This document shows positions 45,551 to 56,258 of a DNA stretch of 64,000 nucleotides, in pieces. The stretch's first letter is position 1; every line of letters starts with the position of its first letter. The stretch is from Parafenestella ontariensis (taxonomy: Eukaryota > Ascomycota > Dothideomycetes > Pleosporales > Cucurbitariaceae). Under the pieces are notes generated by a model. It saw only the letters and a program-made list of their open reading frames with translations. It did no database searches and was not told the origin of the DNA. Position numbers and translations under genes: made by a program. The stretch is from positions 248,001 to 312,000 of the forward strand of contig JAKGDA010000010.1 of the NCBI GenBank assembly GCA_021596325.1, given 5' to 3'.

Positions 45551-45894
45551 TTTGACTGATTTTTCCTGTCGATTAGTGGGAGCGACGGGTTGGCGGTGTT
45601 GATGATGGCGGGTTGCGGTTGCTTGATCGATATTGCTAGCGTGTGGGCTGGTTCGGCTACTTACTAAGCGCGTCAAATTTCAGTCACGCACTAGCCACAG
45701 CACTAGCCACACCTCTCCAATGGAAGGCACCTTACCTGAACGACAGAAGGCAAAAAAGCTCGAGCGTAAGTGAAATTGTTTATAGAATAGATGGTATCAA
45801 AGCTATCACTAGGATATGGTATCATGCGAAGAAAGCCACGTCCCCCAAGTAGCGCGTTGCCGCCGATGTCTAAACTCATATAAAGAAGAATAGG
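45551..45894. other. intergenic region
   Basis: 344 bp with eL42 promoter and Heh1 3' flank. A short imperfect direct repeat (CACTAGCCACAG / CACTAGCCACAC) lies near 45690-45712. Confidence 0.4.
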
Positions 45895-48025
45895 CTAGTA
45901 CATTGGTCGGCCCTCATCCCATTTCTGGACCTCTTTCATCTCCTTGCCTGTAGATGCAGGGCTGTTGCCCATCCCAAGACTGAATCGGCCGCTTTCTCGC
46001 TTGCCGCTACTCCGTCCATCCTCAAGTAACTTGACAGGTCCAATCCATTCCCACATGCGGGCAACGTCACCGCTGTTGGTTGCTCTGACGGCTGCGCGGA
46101 TGTTTGAATTGAATTCGACCTTCTTTTGCACCCTCTCCCAAAGTTTCTGTCTTCGCGAGGACGAAAACTCATCCCGAAGTACATCGTCGCGCAGTTGAGC
46201 CATACTGATGCCTTTCTCCGGATACGCACCAGGTTCTTGATAGCTCAGAGCAGCTTGATTAGCCAGTCGATCGAATGCATCGCTTGCAAGCTGCTTTGCC
46301 CGTGCTTCCATGGCGCGACTGTTGGTGATGGAGTACTTCCCATACGAGCCTGTCGCGATAAGGATGATGATTACAACAATTTGGAGAAAATATCGTTCAA
46401 CGGATTGTCGAAGGGATCTTCGGACGCTACAGGAGAGGGAGAGCTCGGCGAGGGAGGTTGATGCGAGCTGTCGTCTGCCGGTCGTTCTATGTCCACGGCA
46501 AGGTAACTGATTAGTACAGTCCCACGTCAGAGATGTTGCACCATTGGTCGAAGACCGGAAAGGACAGTACTTACCCGTCGGTAGTTTCGACAACTTCCTC
46601 CCGCATGGTCAGCTCAGGAAATGCTCTGTCGAAGAGCTCGCTGAACTCTTGATCCGTTAAGCCCTTGCGCTTTTGGGTAGTCATCTGCTGCTTCAGATCC
46701 TCCTCGCTCACTTCAGGGCTTTCGACAGTGTTCCCTTCTGCGTCCGGCTCGCCGCATTCGTACTGCGCCTTACGTTGCCTCAGAATCTGTACGGCTCGGT
46801 CGGCAACTCTAGTGACCTTTCGTGTCTTCTCGCTGTCCGGTTCGCAGGTCGGTGGGAGTGGAATTAGACCATTCAGAGACAAGGGGTGGTCTTTCCTAAT
46901 GAAATCCTGGTCGCATCTAAGGTCTAATCCTCTAAAACACTGTGCGTGCGGCGGACAAGGCTCACACTGTGGAAGGATGTTGCTCGCCCACTCTGGCACC
47001 TCTACGCCGGCGAGTCCAGTGGCTTCTCGGCCAATGCCACAGAAGCCCACGGCAACCTTCTCTTGCCGCCACACTCCTCCAAAGACAGCGGCGGCCGTGA
47101 GGAGGAGTGTCCCTGACATGGCTTTCAAAGTACCAGTAGCCTTGGAAGCCTGCTTGCGTCTTCGCGGGGGCAGAATGTCAACCTCTCCCGCTTTTGCACG
47201 CTCACGTACCAACTCCAGTTGCTCTTCTGGCGTGAACTCTTCGCCTGCATCATCAAAGTCTTGGTCCTCGTGCCTCCCACGCGGATCTGCCACATCAAAT
47301 GTGCCCCGAGTGGGTACAACAATGCCCTCGTCCAGCTGCTCAGCGTTGGGCTGGAAGGTTTTACGGCGGTGTGCATCGCTCTTGCGCTTCTCTTTCTGCT
47401 CAGAACCCATAGTCCGCCTTCGACGATCGCGCACGGCAATTTCTGGCGCTGCAGGAGAGCTCCCGCTTTGGAAAGGGTTGTCCTGCGTGAAAGGACTGCC
47501 GGCATCGTTTCTATGCCATGCTTCTGGGTCGGCCGATGGTTCCTGCACAGCTGGTGTAACACTCTTCCGCGTGCGTCTTGCAGCAGGTCGCTCGTCCACC
47601 TCGGGCTCAAGGGCCCTGCTATGTTTCGCAGGCACAGCGCGAGATGGCGTCTTTGCACGCGGTGCAGGCGTTGCCGCCTCCACCTCTTCTGTCGCGGCGC
47701 GCGTTGTTCTGCGCGAGGTGCGTCGCGTCGTCGCAGGCTGGGGAGCCAAAAGCGTCTCCTCTTCGGTGTCGACTGTGCTAGCTGAGCTGGAAGGGACGTC
47801 CACGATGCCCCGCGTCGATCGCTTTGTGTGCGCATGCGCCCTTTGTACTTTCGCCGCCTGAGGAAGGACAGCATCGTTGAACAGGCCTACCAATACAGGC
47901 TTCTTCGCTGAGGATGGGTATGTGACACCATGCTTGAGAAGGATGCTGCGCAGCTCGGGCACCGTGATCTTGTTCGCGTCAACACCGGCATCGAAGTACC
48001 AGTATTCTCCCCGGGCGTCAGCCAT
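45895..48025 (-). CDS. inner nuclear membrane protein, Heh1/Src1 (LEM2/Man1 family)
   Basis: Integral inner-nuclear-membrane protein that tethers chromatin and helps nuclear-pore quality control. Two exons, 48025-46575 and 46486-45895 (680 aa, phase consistent). The N-terminal helix-extension-helix DNA-binding motif is at about 17-60 (ITVPELRSILLKHGVTYPSS). A long basic/acidic linker with nuclear-localisation-like clusters follows (RRTSRRTTR; RDRRRR). TM1 is about 299-319 (LLLTAAAVFGGVW). The lumenal domain has paired cysteines (PQCEPCPPHAQC; RCDQDF). TM2 is about 515-531 (FLQIVVIIILIATG). The C-terminal Man1-Src1 winged-helix domain contains WERVQKKVEFNSNIRA and WEWIGP. Confidence 0.93.
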
Positions 48026-49352
48026 AGCTGTAATCTAGGTAGCCGAGCGCAATCGGATAGATCGCAGCTCAACGTAGGGTGAGTTGTAAGGAGCGACGCG
48101 AGATGTAGATTAACCAAAGACGCACGACAAGTGTGGGCGGCGGCCTCGGGGCGATGGGTGAGGAAAGTCTGCGCAGCTTGTTTGTGATGTCACCAAGGCA
48201 ACTGCGACCGAGGCTTGGTCCGTGCGCCGACCTCACCTCTTTGTCTCAGTCTTGTCTTGCAGTCACCCCAGAACAAGGAGCAACCTTTACAAAGTTCAGG
48301 AGCTTCGTACCTGGGATGGAAGCTGCTGGAAGCTACTGGAAACTAACAGTTCATCTTCAACTACACCACTCCGCTACCACAAATCCGGACACAGATACCT
48401 GGACCCCAGTGGAAGTTTGTCTCCCTCCTCTGCTGGCAACATGGCAAGCGCTATCCTGCCTTCCATCTAGACAGCTCGAGTTTTTCGATTGGGTCTCGAC
48501 AATGCACTCTCTGCAAAGCGTTCTTAGTTGGATAAAGTATTCATCACTCTCTCCGATGAGTCGTTCTAATATGCCTTCGCCACCTAAGATTTCAATGAGC
48601 TGTCGTTAGTCTTCAGGTGTGCTCTGAAAAGCAGAGATGTTTATGATCACATTGTGACTTTCAGGATATGTTCGACTGTCTCCGATTACGAGTTTGAAGG
48701 CTAACCAAACTTCTCATGTAATGCCACCCAACCTTCGACTTCGATACTAAAATCATGGGCAAAAACGACATCGGACCCACGAGTTCTTTCTTCCCAGCAC
48801 TCCCACCCCTATCTCGAAAGGGATTGTGGGGTAAGCCTCAGTTTAATATGGCTTAATTTCGACAACGCGGAGGTTTCGATCCATCTTCCCCATTGTCCAC
48901 CAACCATTCACCGTTATTACATGATTATCAAGCCTCAAGCTGCCGTTGTGAATCGTGTGCTGCTATTACCGCTGCGAAAACCTGGTCATCACCTCCCTCG
49001 CGTGAGAACCATGCAATGTACCCCGGACCGTTTCGCCCGCCACTAGATCCGCAATTTTGCCTGATATGCCGGCGGATACGTGGTAGCCACATATGGATTG
49101 ATTAAGGACGAAGGTCACGCAACACCCGTCGAGTACTTACTCGAGTGCTCTGCCATGGACGTTTCGTTTCCTGGATATTGCTGTGCAGGGTTCAGGCGCG
49201 GATTCTGCGCTCCGCCTTTATTCTCGGGTTCTAGAAGATTGAATACCAGAATTAGCATGTCATTTATATAGCGGGTGGCTGCCCTGCAGGTAAACTGTCC
49301 CGGTCTATCTCTCTCTGCCACTCCTCTTGCCATTACATCTCCGATCTTCACG
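48026..49352. other. intergenic region
   Basis: 1.33 kb between divergent genes. The largest open plus frame (about 48154-48609) lacks any domain. A TATA element for the lyase gene is listed separately. Confidence 0.45.
49263..49270 (+). promoter_or_regulatory. TATA box of the glucuronan lyase gene
   Basis: TTTATATA about 83 nt before the ATG at 49353. Spacing fits a regulated secreted-enzyme gene with a short leader. Confidence 0.5.
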
Positions 49353-50249
49353 ATGTTTGGCAAACTTTCTATTCTGAACGCGCTTGTCAGCGCTGTGTCT
49401 GCGGGTATGTTACTCCTTTCCTCCGGCTCAACGGTACTAATGACTTTCTAGGCACCATTCTTTGGGATGGCCGCTTCAACGATATGACCTCCAGTGCTGG
49501 CCTCGAGAAGTGGTCATGGGGAAACCAAGTTGGTAACTATCAATACTATATTCATGGATCCGGCGCTGTCTCAAAATACGTCAACCTCTCGCCGAGCTAC
49601 AAGAACCCCAGCGATACAGGCTCCACGCAAGGTGCAAAGATCACCATAGACTCAACGGCGAAATGGAACTCAGACATGTGGCGCACTGAGTTGATTCCCC
49701 AAACCTCAGCTGCTATCAACAAAGGCACTGTGTACTACCACTTCTCGATCAAGAGGAGCACAACGAATGTACCTAGTGCGACAAATGAGCATCAAATCTG
49801 CTTCTTTGAGAGCCACTTTACAGAGTTAAAGTACGGCTGGGTCAACGGGGAGTCAGGCACAAGCAACACCAACTTGCAGTGGATGGTGGGCGGACAGAGC
49901 AAGTGGAAGGTCGAGCTGAAGGCGGATGAGTGGCACAACGTTGCTTATGAGATCGTAAGTGACCGCGTACATGGCGCAAGCCGGACAGCTAGACAGCACA
50001 CTAATGCATTCGTAGAACTTCTCATCTAACCAGGTCACTTTCTGGCATTCAACCGGAAGTGACGCACTTGTCAAGACTGCTGGTCCCTTTTCCGCCAGCA
50101 CTTCATCTAATGGCGCTGATTGGCATTTGGGTGTCCTTCGCTTGCCCCGCCAGGGCAATGATGGAACTGGTGCAGAAGACTGGTTCTTCAGTGGTACCTA
50201 CATCGAGAGCGGCTCGCTCACGACATCGGTCGCTAGCCCTGCGGCATAA
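49353..50249 (+). CDS. secreted glucuronan lyase (polysaccharide lyase family 20)
   Basis: Cleaves beta-1,4-linked polyglucuronate by beta-elimination (EC 4.2.2.14); extracellular. Exons 49353-49404, 49452-49954 and 50016-50249 (262 aa, phases consistent). Signal peptide MFGKLSILNALVSAVSA, encoded almost exactly by exon 1. The mature jelly-roll enzyme starts GTILWDGRFND and includes LEKWSWGNQVGNYQYYIHGS, YVNLSPSYKNPSDTGS, MWRTELIPQTSA and YYHFSIKRST. The segment HQICFFESHFTELKYGW holds the probable active-site face. The tail ADWHLGVLRLP followed by GTGAEDWFFSGTYIESG matches PL20. Length agrees with characterised fungal members. Confidence 0.88.
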
Positions 50250-50840
50250 TTATGCGCTATGGAGCAGGCAGGAAGGTAGAAGAATCAAAAGCCGGGACTG
50301 GCATTCTGTACATAGCCTAACGACGTTGACGATGTCTCTCGCGCCAGCTTATTCGATTGACCTGGTAGTGAATGTGACTGAGGTGCAAATGAGATCTGTA
50401 GGGTTTTGTTGGTTGATACAAACAAGAGGTCATCAGGTCATCACTTGCCTCGATGTCGCTAACTGACTCATCTCCACCAAGTTAGGACCGAAATTGGAAC
50501 CAGAACACAGCTGAGACATACGACCACGCCATAGGAATGCGAACTCTGTGTCAATGAGCGAAGATCTCATTACCTGACCGGATGTGGACGATGATGCAGT
50601 GGTGGTCTTTATACTCCACTAAAGCCATCCTCCATGACCTTTGAAAGCGATGTGATGCTAAAATTATGTGACCACGTCCCGTAATTATGTATGTATTCAC
50701 GTCGACGTGTCATTGAGTATCCTCCTTCTCTCGCCTCCCAATATTTTGGACTATTCGAAGTCGAACTATATTCTTCACACCTATGTTTCCGTATCTTGCT
50801 TTTGTTCTCTTGAATCTGAACCTGACCTGTGCCTACAAGC
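50250..50840. other. convergent intergenic region
   Basis: 591 bp between the lyase stop and the first F-box-like stop. Nothing else is seen. Confidence 0.4.
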
Positions 50841-51758
50841 TCAGAATCCATTCTCAGACCAGTCCTTCGCAACTCGTATAAGAGCGTCGACGCCATCGTT
50901 GAGTGTTGGAATGAGGTGGGTCGATTCGAAATGATGCTGTAGTAAAGCCTTCCTGACAGCTGCCTCATCGAAGACGTCGTCCCAGGGGAAGCATTTAACG
51001 CAAGGTGCCAGTAAGGGCCCGAGTGCGACTGTCTTATTTCCGTATTTCATCATATTTGCCAGCTCTTGTTGCGTGCTAGCACTATCAGATAAACTGTGTA
51101 CGAATGCCGTATTGCCTCGAAATACGTATTGTATATACAAAGCGGACAAAAGCCAGGCAGAGATAAAGGCATCTCTCTTGTCCACCCGAGCTGATGGGAA
51201 GTGGACGTGGACGGCGAATTTGGGGTGGTGTGGCGTAGTCGGAGGGACAATGAGTCTTGGATCAAATTCCCCTTCACATGTACCCCATCCCACTTCCGTT
51301 TTGATGACGATTTTCTGTACCTGTGATTTATGGTGATTGTTTAGTCCCTCCATTAGCTTCATAAAATGAACGCCGTTGTCAAATATGAGGATATCGTTGT
51401 AGCGAATGGCCAGTCCCTTGGTTTCGCAGCGAAGTTGCTGGTTGACAAATTGAAGCTGATTTGCAACGATATGGCCGTCTACTTTCACCATTGCAGTGCC
51501 TTCCTTCTCTGACCGACCCATTTGTTTGTTGGTGACCTTGCATCGCTTCCGACTTGGATCCTCCTCCTTCACGTCCTGGGCCCGCTTCGTAGCTCCGCCG
51601 GCGCTCTCGATCGCGCTGAGGGGTTGGGGGTATAGACAGAGCCAGCCTAACCCGCACTTATCCTCACGATAGCATACTCCTTTGGTACTGTCAGTGAGAG
51701 CGTACTCGTAAATCTTGTTGCGCAGCTCGCCCGGCAAGCGCAGTAGGTAAGACTCCAT
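50841..51758 (-). CDS. F-box-like LPxELRNxIY protein, copy A
   Basis: Single-exon gene, 305 aa. It starts MESYLLRLPGELRNKIYEYA, the short F-box-like helix found in a very large, lineage-expanded family of filamentous fungi. A variable basic region (about 50-95; KRCKVTNK) follows. The core reads ANQLQFVNQQLRCETKGLAI, then FDNGVHF. The C-terminus has DGVDALIRVAKDWSENGF. By family analogy the N-terminus might bind Skp1, but the family is uncharacterised and the rest carries no LRR or WD repeats. The C-terminal motif and the QLQFVN(Q/R)QLR block recur in copy B at 52431-53340, showing a tandem duplication. A TATA box lies about 110 nt upstream. Confidence 0.75.
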   Translation of the reverse strand: MESYLLRLPGELRNKIYEYALTDSTKGVCYREDKCGLGWLCLYPQPLSAIESAGGATKRAQDVKEEDPSRKRCKVTNKQMGRSEKEGTAMVKVDGHIVANQLQFVNQQLRCETKGLAIRYNDILIFDNGVHFMKLMEGLNNHHKSQVQKIVIKTEVGWGTCEGEFDPRLIVPPTTPHHPKFAVHVHFPSARVDKRDAFISAWLLSALYIQYVFRGNTAFVHSLSDSASTQQELANMMKYGNKTVALGPLLAPCVKCFPWDDVFDEAAVRKALLQHHFESTHLIPTLNDGVDALIRVAKDWSENGF

Positions 51759-52430
51759 ATCGATTTCTTAGATAAACGACAGTTGCAGCCAGTGTCGGAT
51801 GTATATAAGCGGTTGCGGGTTGAGTGAGTCCTAGATGGGAGTGCGGAGTGGTGAGGATGACTCGTATATAAAGGTGCAAGCTTTCTTAAATGAGGCAAAC
51901 GCGGTAGGTGCACACCTGCCTCCGCTTTCACTATATCGCAAGGAGTAATTTCCAAGCGCCTTCGCCCCTAGGAGAACCTGATGAGCATTCGCTTTTCTTT
52001 GGATATACTTTGAGAACGGTGATAATTGTGATTACGTACGTTGCGGCTTCCGGATAGGCTGGCTGCTCTTGCCTGACGATGACTCTCGTACAGGTACCGT
52101 GATTGTATCAACCGAACGCTTCGAATATGACTCCTCACCTGCCCTATATTTCGCATGGAGCAATCCCTCAACACAAATTTCACTCGGTTATTAGAAAAAC
52201 ATGTAGAAAACTAGCCTAAATGAGTTCACTACAGTCACGGGTATCCTCGTCAAACATTCCATCTCCATATTCACCCACAGGAGCTTCCAAGGCAACCAAG
52301 TCGTAGAAACAGTAATCTTCCAACTCGCCCAAGCACTCGATTCAACCAGCCCACTCTGCCTCATAACGTCTCTGCCTTGAGGTCCTGGGCATCCCATTTG
52401 ATAAAGCAACACAATGCTGACATTCGGCGC
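51759..52430. other. intergenic region between F-box-like copies A and B
   Basis: 672 bp. Contains the copy A promoter. No other feature is recognised. Confidence 0.4.
51865..51872 (-). promoter_or_regulatory. TATA box of F-box-like copy A
   Basis: Reads TTTATATA on the minus strand, about 107 nt upstream of the copy A start. A second TATA-like site at 51802-51808 is closer (about 45 nt). Confidence 0.4.
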
Positions 52431-53340
52431 TCAGATGCCATTTTCAAACCAGTCCTTAGCTACGGCAACTAAGGCGTCTACGCCCCCATTTAGAGTTGGA
52501 GCAAGCACTTCTCGCGTCCAGAGCTCCCGCTTACATGCTGCTCTAAAGATGTCTTCGTCGAAGGTAACATTTTCGTATGGAAACAAGCGGACGTTTGGTA
52601 GCGCAAATGCATGCTGATCTGTGATCTCCATACCCTGCAGCTCCAGTATCATCTCTCGCTGCATGCCAGGCCAATCTGAAAGCTTCTTAACATAGTTGTA
52701 GTCTCCTCTGACAGAGCGGCTAAGGCTACACGCGCGTAACAAGAAGTCTCGTGCATCCTCCAAGTCGGCGTGGAAAACATAGAATTTCAGCAACGCTCTT
52801 GGATGGGTTGCGCAGAAGTGAAGAAATGGAAGGAACGCTTCTTCCGAAAGCTCGACCTCATGAGACTTGAGTGTAATCGTGCGGATTTCAGCTTTCCTTC
52901 GACACGGGAGGTCCTCGAAGAATCTGTAGCCAATTTCCTGCCCAGAGCCGCGGAAGACAAGTGTATTGAGTCGTATTCCAAGGGCCCTTGTTTCGTTGCG
53001 AAGTTGTCGATTGACAAATTGTAGTTGATTCGCGACGACATAGTTGCCGTGAATAGTGACCATGGCGCTTTGCCCCTCCCGCCCCTCGTCGTGGTAGTCG
53101 CCGCCTATTATGCGCTGATTTGTGGCCGCTCTGGCCGTTCGACGTTTTCGGTTTTTCTTTCCCGCTCTCTTGACGCCATTTTTGGTCTCTTTATTTACTT
53201 CACGCGCCGTCGAGGGAAGACAGAGCCGGCTTACACCGCGCTCGTCTAGCCGGTGGAGCAGACCCTCCTCATCAGACAGCGCGAATTCATAGATGTTGTC
53301 GCGCAGCTCTCTGGGTAGTCGCAGTATGTGAGAAAGTCAT
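52431..53340 (-). pseudogene. F-box-like LPxELRNxIY protein, copy B, frameshifted at the start
   Basis: The minus frame from about 53328 to 52431 is open and homologous to copy A: LRLPRELRDNIYEFALSDEE, a basic linker, then VANQLQFVNRQLRNETRALG, and a C-terminus DALVAVAKDWFENGI. This frame has no ATG before 53063 and is closed by a TGA just upstream. An ATG at 53340-53338 sits where copy A starts, but it is one base out of frame. The distance from ATG to the shared TACTGCG is 14 nt here against 13 nt in copy A. Either the gene lost its start through a 1-nt insertion, or translation begins at the internal ATG 53063 and yields a 210-aa protein without the F-box-like helix. The body has no other disablement, so the change looks recent. 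Confidence 0.65.
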
Positions 53341-53914
53341 AACCGGATGTTGGCAGGCGATTAGTTTGGTGCGTTGCAATAGTTCCGTGAGTGCTTGACG
53401 AGTTGTGTTGCTTCGGGAAGTGCATTGGCACGGTTGGCATCGCATGGAATTGACCGACTGTACTAGCGCGATCGCTCCAATAAGCAAGTGGGAGGCATGT
53501 CACCAATCGTCCTCACCGCTTTAACTAGTACACTTCATTTATCACGTCAGGCGCTTATAGACTCACATGAAACATGTCTCGTGTATCTAATGTCGGCGTT
53601 CTGCTGATGTTGAAATCCACCTTCTACAAAACATTCACCTTGCTTGTCCGTTCAACTTATGCTTGCCATGCTATCGCACGAGACGCATCACCCAGTCATA
53701 CATATACGTCAGCATTCAGGGTTAGTCACGTTCACATTCAGTATATGGTGACGCTAGGCTGTACCTATGCAGGTACGCATAGTGTACTACTGTCTCCTTC
53801 CGTCAAGGTGGTCCAAGCCAATATTCGTTCCCACCAAACCACTCACTCCCAACGCCAACGCTATCGGGCATGAGAACTCAGCGTTTCTTCAACAAGCCTA
53901 GGCTATTGTGGGAC
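53341..53914. other. intergenic region between F-box-like copies B and C
   Basis: 574 bp. No feature is recognised beyond likely promoter sequence for copy B. Confidence 0.4.
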
Positions 53915-54925
53915 TCACACACCATAAGCGTAGACCTCCCGAGCGAGCGACACCCAATAGTTCAGGTCGCACTCAAACATATCGAAGAACCCATCCATCT
54001 CCGGAGATCCTTCTAGTAGCACCCTAAACGCCATCTCGTCGAATTTGGCCTCAACAGGGAAGATCCGAAGATTGGGCGGTAAGCCGGGCTCCTCCCAGAA
54101 ACGTGGTTCGTCGATGTCGGGATTGCTTTGCCGTAACGCCCGCAGAAACAAGCCCTCCAGCTGCACATTTCCATTGGCGACCTTTTTGGCAAACCATGAT
54201 CTGTGACGTTGATTGACCGAAATGACCACCGCATCTAGTACCAACCAACAACGCGACTGTGTCAATTCCGCCCAGCGCCACTTCACAAGCACAAGGGGAT
54301 TTTGCAGACAAAAGCCCATGAGTGTATAGGAGGCAGCTGTTCGAGCACTGACAGCCAAATGGCAAGTAGGCAGTTTCAAGCTGAGGTCAGGTTCAAGAAT
54401 GATTGTTCGTAAGTGGGTATGGAGCCGAGTCGGACACTTGGACAAGAATTTCGCGAAGAGGTCGAGTTCCTCGCTGCATTCGGTGGTCCTGAAGTAGAGG
54501 TCGTTGCATAGGAGCTCAAGCCGGCGAGTTTCTTCTCTCAGCTGATAACTGACCCGTTGCAACGGGTTCGCAAAGCGTAGTTTTTCCGAAGCCAGAACCG
54601 TACCTGAGCAGTTGATCAGAAGCACTCCTTTGCCATGTCGCTCCTCGACATAATTGAGTCCGTTCGGCTGGGTAACTGCATATTCGTATATCAAGTTGCG
54701 GATTTCGCCTGGCAGATCAAGGATACGGAACGGCTTGATTGAGGGAATCGTTGAGGCAGATCGGGCCTTATCGCTGCGCTTGGAGGTTTTGTTGACTGGA
54801 AGAGGCTGGAAGAAGGCAAAGAGCTTCCAAAGCAAGACCAGTCCACTGATCAGCGCGAGGTAAGTCGGCCATCCTAGCTGCATCCACGACAACATGTCGC
54901 CCATTATCACTTCAGGTGGTCGCAT
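53915..54925 (-). CDS. F-box-like LPxEIRNxIY protein, copy C, with N-terminal membrane segment
   Basis: Single-exon gene, 336 aa. It starts MRPPEVIMGDML; a second ATG in the same frame lies seven codons in. A hydrophobic segment (YLALISGLVLLWKLFAFF, about 20-38) precedes a basic linker. The family helix ILDLPGEIRNLIYEYAVTQP then follows (about 67-86), so the F-box-like motif is displaced about 60 residues from the start relative to copies A and B. The body has VSYQLREETRRLELLCNDLY in place of the QLQFVNQQLR block, and the C-terminus ends WVSLAREVYAYGV. More distant from A and B than they are from each other. Function unknown; membrane anchoring is inferred. Confidence 0.7.
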   Translation of the reverse strand: MRPPEVIMGDMLSWMQLGWPTYLALISGLVLLWKLFAFFQPLPVNKTSKRSDKARSASTIPSIKPFRILDLPGEIRNLIYEYAVTQPNGLNYVEERHGKGVLLINCSGTVLASEKLRFANPLQRVSYQLREETRRLELLCNDLYFRTTECSEELDLFAKFLSKCPTRLHTHLRTIILEPDLSLKLPTCHLAVSARTAASYTLMGFCLQNPLVLVKWRWAELTQSRCWLVLDAVVISVNQRHRSWFAKKVANGNVQLEGLFLRALRQSNPDIDEPRFWEEPGLPPNLRIFPVEAKFDEMAFRVLLEGSPEMDGFFDMFECDLNYWVSLAREVYAYGV

Positions 54926-55566
54926 CTTCGGAGCGTGTCGTGAGTTTGGAGGCAGAGTCGCTGGTTGTTGGCGAACGCAAGAGTGAGGGAATTGCGTCGC
55001 CGAAATAGAGATGATTCAGTCTTGTTTCTCGGGAAATTGTCAAAACATACTTCTGCCATTCACCTTCACTTTGTGACTGGAGACAACGGCCGTGCTCTCT
55101 ATACCCCGCAGCTAGCCGCTACGTAGTCCATTTGGAAATTTCCTCACTAGGTGTTACAAGAAATTGCGCACGTTGAGAGAGTCGCAAAGCACGTAGATAA
55201 GGTAGCCTGGATAGCTTCAGGGTACTCTGTGGCAACGGGTGTTACTAACTTAGTGCCCTGAGGATATCCAAGGTCTCTCATGAATATCCAATTAATCGAC
55301 AGATTTACGTTTGTCTCTGCTGGAGTAAGAGCCGCCATTTGCTACATGTGCGTCGTGAACTCGGAGCATTTTCGTCAATATTTAACTGTCACAGTAGCTA
55401 ATCTTCCAACACCTCCCTTCACGCAGCTACACTCCACTCGCCTCATCTATGTAGCCTCTCTCCTCTTCTTCGTCTTCTCGTCAACAACCCGCTGTTGAAG
55501 CTCTACAACATCGCAAGGACATAGTCATTTAACACCACTACGTAAATCTGCCTTGAGCCATTTATC
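54926..55566. other. intergenic region
   Basis: 641 bp between divergent genes. Nothing is recognised. Confidence 0.4.
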
Positions 55567-55875
55567 ATGTGTAAAGTCTGGAAGATTGGCTACATCAATT
55601 GCAGGCACGAAGGACTCAACAGAGGCGAGGACGCCAACTATGCACCATGTATCGACGAACACCATCGAGAAGACTGCGACAACGGGCCATGTTCCGATCC
55701 AAAAGTAACGCTGCGGTGGGTTTATTATAAGTGCCCTATACACGAAGGACCACAGCCGGGAAAGAGGAGGAAGCTGGAGAACAAGGGGAAGAAATCTGGC
55801 AAGCATATCGAAGTGTGGGAGCGGAAGGGTGATAGGCCGAGTAAGTGGCATAATACTGCTTGTGTGATTCTGTGA
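55567..55875 (+). CDS. small Cys-rich hypothetical protein ending in a CaaX box
   Basis: Single-exon ORF of 102 aa starting MCKVWKIGYINCRHEG. Seven cysteines, with the central spacing CDNGPC, suggest metal binding or disulfides. Charged Lys/Glu-rich stretch (GKRRKLENKGKKSGKH). The last four residues are CVIL, which fits a CaaX prenylation signal; the terminal Leu favours geranylgeranylation. There is no signal peptide, so the protein would be intracellular and membrane-attached. No family is recognised. The ATG is preceded by a short pyrimidine-rich leader. Confidence 0.5.
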   Translation: MCKVWKIGYINCRHEGLNRGEDANYAPCIDEHHREDCDNGPCSDPKVTLRWVYYKCPIHEGPQPGKRRKLENKGKKSGKHIEVWERKGDRPSKWHNTACVIL

Positions 55876-56258
55876 GACGATGGAGAAAGAAAGAAATGAG
55901 GGTAAAAGCAGTGTGGAGTAGGAGAAAAGTAATAGTATAGTACATTCGTTGATACCTGACACGCTATGATGACACATAAAAGGGAGCAAGTAACAAAATC
56001 CATGCGCAGACCACCCCTTAATTTCTCTCAGCCAAGGTAACGCTATGCGTTTATCTGTGGTTATAGCTACTTTGTAGACATTATTCAAATATTTTGGAGA
56101 AGGAGCTAAGTGGAAAGAAAACGGTAGCGACCAGCGCCTATCACAACAAAACGTAGAAACGATGCTCGCAACAATGGGTATCGTGCGTGAAAACAAGATT
56201 CGAAGAAACAACGCACACGAAACACCAAAAACGACAATCACAACACTCTAAAATCACC
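55876..56258. other. convergent intergenic region
   Basis: 383 bp, AT-rich, with two 3' flanks. Nothing else is seen. Confidence 0.4.

Noticed and set aside
46665..47861. 398-codon plus-strand ORF
   Set aside because: Lies antisense within the Heh1/Src1 gene, whose conserved domains fix the minus frame; it is a shadow of GC-rich codons.
48133..48609. 158-codon plus ORF upstream of the lyase
   Set aside because: First codon is not ATG, there is no domain, and composition resembles intergenic sequence.
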